A stretch of 5,335 nt of DNA. It comes from Kiritimatiellia bacterium (GTDB taxonomy: Bacteria; Verrucomicrobiota; Kiritimatiellia; B70-G9). Of this stretch, positions 1 to 5,335 are shown piece by piece; the stretch's first letter is position 1, and each line of letters begins with the position of its first letter. The position numbers were made by a program, and so were the translations under genes. Location: positions 1 to 5,335 of the forward strand of contig DTYT01000140.1 of the NCBI GenBank assembly GCA_012961745.1, in the 5' to 3' direction. The notes under the pieces were generated by a model. That model saw only the letters and a program-made list of their open reading frames with translations. It made no database searches and was not told the DNA's origin.

Positions 1-823
1 ATCGCAGTTCGTCGAGACCGCGGAGGCATCCGTCTATGTCGCGGCACTTCCAATAGCGGGGTGTGGTCCGCAGGCCGAAAAGCCGCAGCTTCTCCAGCAC
101 CTGCTCCTGGGTCCCGAATTCGATGCCGTCGTATTCGCCGACCGCGTAGAAGACCGCGTCCAGCGGACGCGCGGCCACGATGCGCGGATCGAGTTGCTTC
201 AGCGAACCGGCCGCCGCATTCCGGGGGTTGGCGAACGGTTCCTCCCCCTTCAAGTCGCGCTCGCGGTTGAGCTGCAGGAAACCTTGCTTGGTCATATATA
301 CCTCGCCGCGCACTTCGAGCACCTGCGGGGGGCGTGGTCCCAGCAGACGGAGCGGTATGGTGCGGATGGTCTTCAGGTTGGCAGTGATGTCGTCGCCGCG
401 TACGCCGTCGCCGCGCGTGCTGCCCAGGACGAGTGCGCCCCGTTCGTATCGCAGCGAAACGGCGACGCCGTCCACCTTGGGCTCGACGATGTACGTGTAC
501 CGGCGATCGCCGAGGATACGGGAAACCCGGGCGTCGAAGTCCCGGAGCTCCTGGGGCGTGTAGGCATTGGAAAGGCTCAGCATGGGGATCCGATGGGTGA
601 CCGTGGGGAACTCCTCCAGCGGCCGACCGCCCACGCGCTGCGTAGGGGAATCCGGCGCCACCAGGTCGGGAAATCGCTCTTCCAGTTTCTCCAGCTCCCG
701 GTACAGCTTGTCATACTCTCGGTCGGATATCTCCGGACGGGCCGCGACGTAGTAAAGGTAGTCGTGGCGCGCAATCTCTTTGCGGAGCCATTCAATGCGG
801 CGCTTGGCTTCCGCGCGGTTCAT
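1..823 (-). CDS. ligA: NAD+-dependent DNA ligase LigA, N-terminal part (cut by left edge)
   Basis: This is the N-terminal 274 residues of the cytoplasmic NAD+-dependent DNA ligase, which seals nicks in replication and repair; the C-terminal half lies beyond the left edge. Reading leftwards from ATG at 823, the NMN-binding Ia region is at about residues 10-60 (HDYLYY at 20-25, ISDREYD at 32-38). The adenylation motif EPKVDG follows, with Lys116 as the nucleophile (Lys115 in E. coli), then the RGEVYM strand and the conserved block FANPRNAAAGSLKQLDP. This order and spacing are diagnostic of bacterial LigA. Proline before the catalytic lysine replaces the more usual leucine; otherwise the motifs look intact. 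The start is set by a strong Shine-Dalgarno (831-840) with a 7-base spacer. The start lies inside the end of the VanZ-like gene, suggesting co-transcription. Identity is very secure. Confidence 0.97.
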   Translation of the reverse strand, partial: MNRAEAKRRIEWLRKEIARHDYLYYVAARPEISDREYDKLYRELEKLEERFPDLVAPDSPTQRVGGRPLEEFPTVTHRIPMLSLSNAYTPQELRDFDARVSRILGDRRYTYIVEPKVDGVAVSLRYERGALVLGSTRGDGVRGDDITANLKTIRTIPLRLLGPRPPQVLEVRGEVYMTKQGFLQLNRERDLKGEEPFANPRNAAAGSLKQLDPRIVAARPLDAVFYAVGEYDGIEFGTQEQVLEKLRLFGLRTTPRYWKCRDIDGCLRGLDELR

Positions 824-1241
824 GGCGCTGCTCCCTCCTCAAAGCGTATCCCACGTACAGCGGTAGGGAAGCGGACAGCGATCCCAGGAAGTCCATGCCC
901 AGATCACTGGGTTGCAGACTGCGATAGGGCAGGACGCCCTGCACGACTTCCGTCCCCACGGCCAGCATCGCGGCGCCGGTCAGCGCCCGGATCAGTCGCC
1001 GGGGCGGTCGGGCGGCGGTTCCTGCTTGCACCGCGAAGAGGAGCACGGTTTCCACGAAGAACAACAGGAAGTGAACTGCTCGGTCCAGATTGCGCGGCTG
1101 ACCAGGAAATGAGGGCAGGGGGGCCAGCAGCAGGGTCAGCAGCAGGATCGTCCACGAAACGGCGGCGATCCGTACGATGCCCCTGCCGGCGATGGGCCGC
1201 GGCTTCCGGCTTGCTGGGCCGCAGTTGTCCATGATCTCCAT
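792..1241 (-). CDS. VanZ-like family membrane protein
   Basis: A 149-residue protein resembling the VanZ-like family of small integral membrane proteins; the family is named for the teicoplanin-resistance protein VanZ, but most members have no known role and no resistance is implied. After a basic N-terminus (residues 1-24) come hydrophobic segments at about 25-42, 56-73, 84-101 and 118-133. VanZ-type signatures visible are D53-R-x-x-H57 before the second segment, the TE98VVQ101 motif, and R107 followed by D113 and D117. The usual 'D..aN..G' ending is altered here (DFLGSLSA), so the Asn is missing. Start choice: ATG at 1241 has an AAAGG five bases upstream; ATG at 1232 is a second candidate. 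The frame is also open to a TTG at 1304, but that would place the palindrome inside the gene. The 3' end overlaps ligA by 32 bases. Confidence 0.82.
   Translation of the reverse strand: MEIMDNCGPASRKPRPIAGRGIVRIAAVSWTILLLTLLLAPLPSFPGQPRNLDRAVHFLLFFVETVLLFAVQAGTAARPPRRLIRALTGAAMLAVGTEVVQGVLPYRSLQPSDLGMDFLGSLSASLPLYVGYALRREQRHEPRGSQAPH
831..840 (-). promoter_or_regulatory. Strong ribosome binding site of ligA
   Basis: On the minus strand this reads GAGGAGGGAG, a near-ideal Shine-Dalgarno sequence 7 bases before the ligA ATG (821-823). It lies inside the coding sequence of the upstream VanZ-like gene. It fixes the ligA start and shows that ligA can be initiated independently even though the two genes overlap. 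Confidence 0.8.
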
Positions 1242-1262
1242 GATGGCCTTTCGTCCCTGCGG

Positions 1263-1302
1263 GTCAATCCCGCATAAGGCTCCTGCCGGAAGCGGGATTG
1301 AC
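1263..1302. repeat. Perfect 11-base inverted repeat in the divergent control region
   Basis: GTCAATCCCGC at 1263-1273 is exactly complementary to GCGGGATTGAC at 1292-1302, with an 18-base spacer that itself holds a small GGC-TCCT-GCC hairpin (1278-1287). It sits between two genes transcribed away from each other and has no T-run on either side, so a terminator is unlikely. An operator for a dimeric regulator, or a structured leader element, is more plausible. The repeat itself is seen directly; its role is inference. Confidence 0.7.
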
Positions 1303-1326
1303 AAGCCTGGAGCGGATGCCTACTCT
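1298..1326 (+). promoter_or_regulatory. Candidate sigma-70-type promoter for the sugar operon
   Basis: TTGACA at 1298-1303 matches the -35 consensus perfectly and is followed after exactly 17 bases by TACTCT at 1321-1326, a weak -10 (three of six consensus bases). The -35 overlaps the right arm of the inverted repeat, so a bound regulator would block it. Transcription would start near 1333. That fits only if translation begins at the ATG at 1337, giving an almost leaderless message, and conflicts with the upstream start at 1316. Confidence 0.4.
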
Positions 1327-2302
1327 AGCCCGGCTCATGGAAAGCGAAGCCAGACCGCTGGTTTTGATCACCGGGGCCGCGGGCTATCTGGGAAGCGTCC
1401 TGGTGGATCACCTTCTCAGAGCCGGGTTCCGCGTGCGGGCCCTGGACAATTTCATGTATCACCAGGCCAGCCTGTTGCCTCATTTCATCAATCCGCACTT
1501 CGAGTGCCTGGTCGGTGACGTGCGCGATGCCGATATCCTGAAAAGGGCCTTGGAAGGCGTGCAAGGGGTGGTGAATTTGGCCGCACTGGTCGGTGCACCG
1601 CTGTGCGAGGAGCGGGAAAAGGAAGCCTGGGAAATAAACTATGAGGCGGCCTTGAAGATCGACGAACTGCGGGACCGCGCCAGTCAGTGGTACATCTTTC
1701 CCAACACCACCAGTGGCTACGGGACGCGCAGCCCGGTGGAAGGGCCTTGTACCGAGGATACGCCGCAGGAGCCGATTTCGGTCTATGGACGGAGCAAGGT
1801 GGAAGCGGAAGGCGAGCTGCTGAAGTCGGACAATGTGGTCACCCTGCGGCTCACCACGGTGTTTGGTTTGTCGCCAAGGATGCGGCTCGACCTGATGCCC
1901 AACGATTTCATGTGGCGGGCGCTGAGACAGAAGACCTTGGTCATCTTCGAGGGACATTTCCGCAGGTCATTCATCTACATCACCGACATAGCGCGTTGCG
2001 TGGAGCATGTGATAAGGAATTTGGACCGCATGAAGAACCGGGCCTACAACGTGGGCGACGAGAGTATGAATCGCACCAAGGGGGAGCTGGCTCGGATGGT
2101 TGCCCGGCTGACCGGGTGTTACGTGCACGAAACCGAAATACGCAAGGACCCCGACCGGCGGAATTATTTCGTTTCCTTCGAACGTATCCGGTCCGCCGGC
2201 TTCCGGACCACCGTCGCTCTGGATCAAGGTCTGGAGGCTCTGTACCGCGGCCTGAGGACCCTGCACTGGACGATTCCCTATGCGAACGTAGAGTATTACT
2301 GA
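1316..2302 (+). CDS. Extended SDR, probable GDP-heptose 4-oxidase (Cj1427/MlghA-like)
   Basis: A 328-residue NAD-dependent extended short-chain dehydrogenase/reductase, cytoplasmic. The Rossmann motif GAAGYLG is at residues 20-26, an acidic residue follows strand 2 (ALDNF), and LAALVGAPLC follows strand 4. The active site shows NTTSGYG (Thr131-Ser133) and Y157-G-R-S-K161. Downstream blocks SPRMRLDL, NDF, HFRRSFI and DPDRRNY recall from memory the Campylobacter jejuni Cj1427 (MlghA) group, which oxidises C4 of GDP-D-glycero-alpha-D-manno-heptose; this was not checked by alignment. The heptose kinase and transferase genes downstream support a heptose substrate. Start is uncertain: ATG 1316 has GGAG only three bases upstream; ATG 1337 lacks a Shine-Dalgarno but gives a typical short N-terminus and fits the promoter; TTG 1298 is unlikely. 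A UDP- or CDP-hexose epimerase remains possible. Confidence 0.85.
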   Translation: MPTLARLMESEARPLVLITGAAGYLGSVLVDHLLRAGFRVRALDNFMYHQASLLPHFINPHFECLVGDVRDADILKRALEGVQGVVNLAALVGAPLCEEREKEAWEINYEAALKIDELRDRASQWYIFPNTTSGYGTRSPVEGPCTEDTPQEPISVYGRSKVEAEGELLKSDNVVTLRLTTVFGLSPRMRLDLMPNDFMWRALRQKTLVIFEGHFRRSFIYITDIARCVEHVIRNLDRMKNRAYNVGDESMNRTKGELARMVARLTGCYVHETEIRKDPDRRNYFVSFERIRSAGFRTTVALDQGLEALYRGLRTLHWTIPYANVEYY

Positions 2303-2332
2303 AGACGGCAGATCGTTTCAGGCGGATGCCCC

Positions 2333-3286
2333 ATGGCGGTGACCCCTTTCAAGCGCATACTGGTGACGGGGGCGACGGGATTTCTCGGGCGCCATGTAGT
2401 CCCCGCCTTGTACCGCGCGACCGGGGCGCAGGTAATAGGGGTGCACCGGCGGGACTACGACCTTCTCAAGCCGGGGGCCGCGGAAGCCATGCTGGCAGAC
2501 ATTCGTCCGGACGCGGTGGTTCACCTGGCAGCCAAGGTGGGCGGAATCGTCGCCAACCGCAAGTATCCCGCGGATTTCTTCTACCAGAACATCGTCATCA
2601 ATACCCACACCTTCCAGGCCTGCTACCGCCGCGGGGTGAAGAAGTTCCTCACTTTCATCGGCGGGTGCTCCTACCCGAGGAAGGCTTCCTCTCCCATCCG
2701 GGAGGCGCAGATGTGGGAGGGCTATCCCCAGGAAGAGAGTGCGCCGTATTCGGTCGCCAAGAAGCTGATGTTGGTGCAGTCGGAGGCCTACCGGCGCCAA
2801 CACGGATTCAACTCGGTGGTTCTCATTCCGGGTAACGTGTACGGAGAATACGACAATTTCAATTTGGAATACGCCCATGTGATACCGGCGTTGATCCGGC
2901 GATTCGTCGAGGCCCGCGAACGGGGGGCTGATTCGGTGACCTGCTTGGGAAGCGGTCGTCCCACCCGGGACTTCGTCTATGCCGGGGATGTGGCGGAACT
3001 GACCGGGTGGTTTCTTCTCAACTACGACTCCAGCGACCCGGTCAATATCTCGACCGGCACCCGGACCAGCATCCGAGAGCTCGCCGAGACCATCCGGAGT
3101 CTTACCCGTTACCCGGGCCGGATCGTCTGGGATACTTCGGCTCCCGACGGCCAGATGGACAAGATCTTCTGCGTGGAGCGATTGCATTCCCTGGGCCTGG
3201 AATGTTCCACCACGCTTGAGGAAGGGCTGCGCAGGACCATTACCTGGTTCGAGCGGGCCAGGCGCGAGGGGACTGTGCGCCTCTGA
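2333..3286 (+). CDS. GDP-L-fucose synthase-like SDR, probable GDP-4-keto-sugar reductase/epimerase
   Basis: A 317-residue SDR of the Fcl/WcaG family, which reduces, and sometimes epimerises, GDP-4-keto sugars with NADPH. The nucleotide motif GATGFLG spans residues 13-19. Family residues fall at a constant offset of +3 from E. coli Fcl: Cys112 (109), Tyr139 and Lys143 (136, 140), His182 (179), Arg190 (187) and Arg212 (209). The exception is position 110, glycine where E. coli has the catalytic Ser107; the local sequence is IGGCSYP. Because the Cys and His acid/base pair used for epimerisation is kept, it may still epimerise. In this context it is most like Cj1428 (MlghC), the C4 reductase of the Campylobacter GDP-heptose pathway. 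AGGCGG at 2320-2325 gives a Shine-Dalgarno seven bases before the ATG. It lies 30 bases after the upstream SDR and 16 before the next gene. The substrate is inferred. Confidence 0.88.
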   Translation: MAVTPFKRILVTGATGFLGRHVVPALYRATGAQVIGVHRRDYDLLKPGAAEAMLADIRPDAVVHLAAKVGGIVANRKYPADFFYQNIVINTHTFQACYRRGVKKFLTFIGGCSYPRKASSPIREAQMWEGYPQEESAPYSVAKKLMLVQSEAYRRQHGFNSVVLIPGNVYGEYDNFNLEYAHVIPALIRRFVEARERGADSVTCLGSGRPTRDFVYAGDVAELTGWFLLNYDSSDPVNISTGTRTSIRELAETIRSLTRYPGRIVWDTSAPDGQMDKIFCVERLHSLGLECSTTLEEGLRRTITWFERARREGTVRL

Positions 3287-3302
3287 TCCGGGGACCCTGG
3301 TC

Positions 3303-4112
3303 ATGGCGGCCAAGAGAACCTGCGCGGTGTTGGGCGGACGTGGATTCGTCGGATCGGCAGTGGTCCGCGAGGGCGTATCCCGCGGCTGGGAAGTGACCGT
3401 GATCGGGCGGGAGGAATACCCCCGGCTCACCGGACGGAACTTTGATCTTTTCGTCAATGCAAACGGCAACTCGCGCAAGTATCTCGCTGTCCGGGAGCCG
3501 ACACGTGAGTTCGACATGTCCGTTGCGTCGGTTATGCGGTCGCTCCATGATTTCGCGTTTGAGACGTACGTGCTGCTTTCCAGCATAGACGTCTACCCGG
3601 ACTGCAGCGATCCGCGCAAGAACAGCGAAGATACTCCCATCGACCCCCGGCACCTCTCCCCCTACGGGTTCCACAAGTATCTGGCGGAGATCATTGTCCG
3701 CCGCTATGCCGCCGAATGGATGATTCTGAGGATGGGCGGATTCGTGGGCCCCGGACTCTGGAAGAATTCCATCTACGATCTCCTCCGCCGCCGTCCGCTG
3801 CGCGTCCACCCGGACTCGCGCTACCAGTACCTGCATACCCGGGATCTGGCGCGGATCCTGTTCGACCTGCTGAGCCATGGGCATGCCGGCCAGGGTGTCT
3901 TCAATGTGGCCGGCACCGGAACGATCAGTGTCCGCGAGGTTGCGGAGTTGATCCCGGATTGCGAGCCGACTACCATCGAACCCGGTGTTCCCCTGGAGAT
4001 CTACGAGGTGAATACCGATCGCATCCGTACAATCTGTGCCGTGCCCGAGACGCGACGGACGGTGGAGTCGTTCGTCCGCGCGGTGCTGGAAGACCGGGAA
4101 GGGATCCGATGA
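3303..4112 (+). CDS. Short NAD-dependent epimerase/dehydratase-like SDR, substrate unknown
   Basis: A 269-residue protein with an extended-SDR fold signature, shorter than the usual 310-340. The Rossmann motif GGRGFVG is at residues 11-17. Catalytic candidates are Ser93/Ser94 (LSSIDVYPD) and Y121-G-F-H-K125. A distinctive NANGNS segment sits after strand 4, and RMGGFVGPGLWKNS and YQYLHTRD blocks follow the active site. All three members of the Ser-Tyr-Lys triad are present, so it is probably an active enzyme; I do not recognise a characterised homologue. Upstream in-frame sequence exists back to 3216 but overlaps the previous gene; the ATG at 3303, preceded by GGGGA at eight bases, puts the Rossmann motif at the expected distance. 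Its stop overlaps the kinase start as ATGA, implying translational coupling. Its likely role is a further reduction or epimerisation of the same activated sugar, which is inference. Confidence 0.83.
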   Translation: MAAKRTCAVLGGRGFVGSAVVREGVSRGWEVTVIGREEYPRLTGRNFDLFVNANGNSRKYLAVREPTREFDMSVASVMRSLHDFAFETYVLLSSIDVYPDCSDPRKNSEDTPIDPRHLSPYGFHKYLAEIIVRRYAAEWMILRMGGFVGPGLWKNSIYDLLRRRPLRVHPDSRYQYLHTRDLARILFDLLSHGHAGQGVFNVAGTGTISVREVAELIPDCEPTTIEPGVPLEIYEVNTDRIRTICAVPETRRTVESFVRAVLEDREGIR

Positions 4113-5092
4113 TCATCTCGCGCACCCCCTTCCGTATCAGCTTCTTCGGCGGCGGCACCGATTTTCCGGAATTCTACCGGCAGGAGGGAGGCGCGGTCCT
4201 GCTGGCCACCATCGACAAGTATTGTTACCTGTCGCTGCACGAGCTGAGCCCCTTCTTCCGCCATCGCTTCCGTGCCAGTTACGCGCGGACGGAGCTGGTG
4301 AATTCCCCGGCTGAATTCCAGCATCCGCTCATCCGCGAGAGCCTGCTGATGCTCGATATCGACACCGGTATGGAGATAAGCCACGTGGCCGACCTGCCGG
4401 GGCACACCGGCCTGGGGACCTCATCCTCATTTACGGTCGGCCTGCTCAATGCGCTGCATTGCTTCCGCGGCGAAGAGGTCACGCCCGAGCGCCTCGCCCG
4501 TGAGGCGATCGTGGTGGAAAGGGAACGCGTGGGCGACGCCGGCGGACACCAAGACCAGTATGCCGCCGCCTTCGGCGGGGTGCTGCGCCTAGATTTCCTC
4601 CGCGACGGCCGGGTGGCGGTACGCCCCGCACCGGTGGCTCATGACACGCTGGAGGAACTCTCCCAGCGACTGATGCTGTTCTATCTGGGCACGGAGCGGT
4701 CCGCTCAGGCGATACTCCGCCAGCAGACTTCGAGCATCGGACGCAACCGGGGGACACTGCTGGACATGCTGACGATGGTGGATGCCGCCGAACGGCTGCT
4801 GCGTGATGGAGATCTGGATGGATTCGGCGATCTGCTGCATCGGACCTGGACGGCCAAGAAAACGCTCGCCCGAGGCATAAGCAATACGGCGATTGATGAC
4901 GCATACCGTGCCGCGCGGGAAGCGGGAGCCCGCGGAGGCAAGGTGCTGGGAGCGGGGGGAAGAGGATTCCTCCTCCTCTATGCCCGGCCGGAGGACCGGC
5001 AGCGTATCCGCACCCGACTGAGCCGCATGTTGGAAGTAGATTTCTCCTTCTCCTTCTCCGGCAGCCGGATCATTTTCAACACCTCCGGGTAG
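4109..5092 (+). CDS. hddA: GHMP kinase, D-glycero-alpha-D-manno-heptose-7-phosphate kinase type
   Basis: A 327-residue cytoplasmic kinase of the GHMP superfamily. The HddA group phosphorylates the anomeric O1 of D-glycero-D-manno-heptose 7-phosphate to give the 1-alpha,7-bisphosphate. All three GHMP motifs are present: the N-terminal RTPFRISFFGGGTD (residues 5-18), the phosphate-binding loop LPGHTGLGTSSSF (96-108) and the C-terminal glycine-rich GGKVLGAGGRGF (276-287). GDAGGHQDQYAAAFGG between the last two contains the conserved GxQDQ-type block. Length matches the family. The ATG overlaps the stop of the preceding SDR gene (ATGA, 4109-4112) and has GGGAAGGGA just upstream, although the frame stays open further back to 3716. 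The beginning of an HddC-like gene right after it supports heptose over fucose or galactose as substrate. A related L-fucokinase or other sugar kinase is the main alternative. Confidence 0.9.
   Translation: MIISRTPFRISFFGGGTDFPEFYRQEGGAVLLATIDKYCYLSLHELSPFFRHRFRASYARTELVNSPAEFQHPLIRESLLMLDIDTGMEISHVADLPGHTGLGTSSSFTVGLLNALHCFRGEEVTPERLAREAIVVERERVGDAGGHQDQYAAAFGGVLRLDFLRDGRVAVRPAPVAHDTLEELSQRLMLFYLGTERSAQAILRQQTSSIGRNRGTLLDMLTMVDAAERLLRDGDLDGFGDLLHRTWTAKKTLARGISNTAIDDAYRAAREAGARGGKVLGAGGRGFLLLYARPEDRQRIRTRLSRMLEVDFSFSFSGSRIIFNTSG
5042..5059 (+). repeat. Three tandem TTCTCC hexamers inside hddA
   Basis: Three perfect consecutive copies of TTCTCC encode alternating Phe-Ser near the end of the kinase (VDFSFSFSGSR). 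Because the unit is six bases, gain or loss of one copy would keep the reading frame. It may be only a beta-strand coding pattern. Confidence 0.5.
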
Positions 5093-5106
5093 TGCGGCGA
5101 GTGAAT

Positions 5107-5335
5107 ATGCACACCGGCACGCATGCCTACATACTAGCGGGGGGAGCCGGCACGCGCCTGCGGAGCCTTTTCCCCGACACGCCCAAGGCACTGGTTCCCG
5201 TCGCCGGCCGGCCCTTCCTCGAGTGGCAGTTGCACTGGCTGGCAGCCGCGGGGGTTGCGTCGGTTCGCATAGCCGCCGGACATCGCGGCCGACAAATAGC
5301 CCGGTGGATCAAGCAATCCTCCGCAGCCCGGAGAA
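5107..5335 (+). CDS. hddC: Sugar-phosphate nucleotidyltransferase, HddC-like, N-terminal part (cut by right edge)
   Basis: The first 76 residues of a nucleotidyltransferase; the rest lies beyond the right edge. The signature loop LAGGAGTRLRS-x-x-x-D-x-PK (Gly12 to Lys27) binds the NTP phosphates and magnesium, and PVAGRPFLEWQL follows as in HddC and other sugar-1-phosphate transferases. Placed directly after a heptose kinase, the best guess is D-glycero-alpha-D-manno-heptose-1-phosphate guanylyltransferase, producing GDP-heptose for the SDRs encoded upstream. The N-terminus alone cannot distinguish this from glucose-, mannose- or MurNAc-phosphate transferases, so the symbol rests on context. 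Start is uncertain: ATG 5107, GTG 5101 and GTG 5092 are all in frame, and the last overlaps the kinase TAG by one base. None has a strong Shine-Dalgarno; I chose ATG because it gives the usual short lead-in to the loop. Confidence 0.8.
   Translation, partial: MHTGTHAYILAGGAGTRLRSLFPDTPKALVPVAGRPFLEWQLHWLAAAGVASVRIAAGHRGRQIARWIKQSSAARR

Noticed and set aside
194..1234. 346-codon open frame on the plus strand opposite ligA and the VanZ-like gene
   Set aside because: It is antisense to two well-recognised genes, rich in Arg, Pro and Ala, without any domain pattern, and is explained by GC-rich codon bias.
1263..1302. Rho-independent terminator at the inverted repeat
   Set aside because: No T-run follows on either strand and the site lies upstream of both genes, not after one.
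1242..1304. TTG start at 1304 for the VanZ-like gene
   Set aside because: A rare start codon without a good ribosome site, and it would place the perfect palindrome inside the coding region; the ATG at 1241 has AAAGG upstream.
1687..2835. 382-codon plus-strand frame spanning the junction of the first two SDR genes
   Set aside because: It is a shifted frame over two genes with intact motifs, with no recognisable domain and a Gly/Arg-rich translation.
3216..3302. Upstream extension of the third SDR
   Set aside because: It overlaps the end of the Fcl-like gene and encodes a Gly/Pro-rich stretch ahead of the Rossmann motif; the ATG at 3303 gives a normal N-terminus.
2318..3586. 422-codon open frame on the minus strand across the Fcl-like gene
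   Set aside because: The plus strand encodes a clear SDR with a conserved active site over the same bases; the antisense frame shows no motif and no convincing start.
3716..4108. Upstream in-frame extension of the kinase
   Set aside because: It would lie almost entirely within the preceding SDR gene and its translation is low-complexity; GHMP kinases begin right at the RTPFRISF motif, as from the ATG at 4109.

Overview
The window is compact, GC-rich bacterial DNA with essentially no free space. It suggests a chromosomal locus of a bacterium that makes heptose-containing surface glycans. The ligase gene shows it is bacterial, but the phylum cannot be assigned from this sequence alone. No transfer genes, integrase, IS element, tRNA, rRNA or CRISPR array is visible.

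Left part, minus strand (1-1241): the first 274 codons of ligA, the NAD+-dependent DNA ligase, run off the left edge. Immediately upstream lies a small VanZ-like membrane protein gene whose 3' end overlaps the ligA start by 32 bases. The two are probably co-transcribed leftwards.

Middle (1242-1315): a 74-base divergent control region holds a perfect 11-base inverted repeat (GTCAATCCCGC / GCGGGATTGAC). Each arm ends outward in TTGAC, so the palindrome may overlap -35 elements facing both ways.

Right part, plus strand (1316-5335): five tightly packed genes read rightwards. They are an extended SDR resembling the Campylobacter GDP-heptose 4-oxidase Cj1427 (MlghA), a GDP-fucose-synthase-like SDR (Fcl/WcaG, Cj1428-like), a third short SDR of unknown substrate, a GHMP kinase of the HddA type, and the start of a nucleotidyltransferase of the HddC type that runs off the right edge. 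Gaps are 30, 16, -4 (ATGA overlap) and about 14 bases, so this looks like one operon.

Reading the genes together: HddA and HddC are the kinase and guanylyltransferase that, with GmhA and GmhB (not in view, possibly to the right), make GDP-D-glycero-alpha-D-manno-heptose. The SDRs would then remodel the nucleotide-activated heptose: C4 oxidation by the Cj1427-like enzyme and C4 reduction by the Fcl-like enzyme, without an obvious 4,6-dehydratase in the window. The final sugar is unknown. The most notable points are the Ser-to-Gly change at the catalytic position of the Fcl-like enzyme, the uncharacterised third SDR, and the symmetrical divergent operator-like site.
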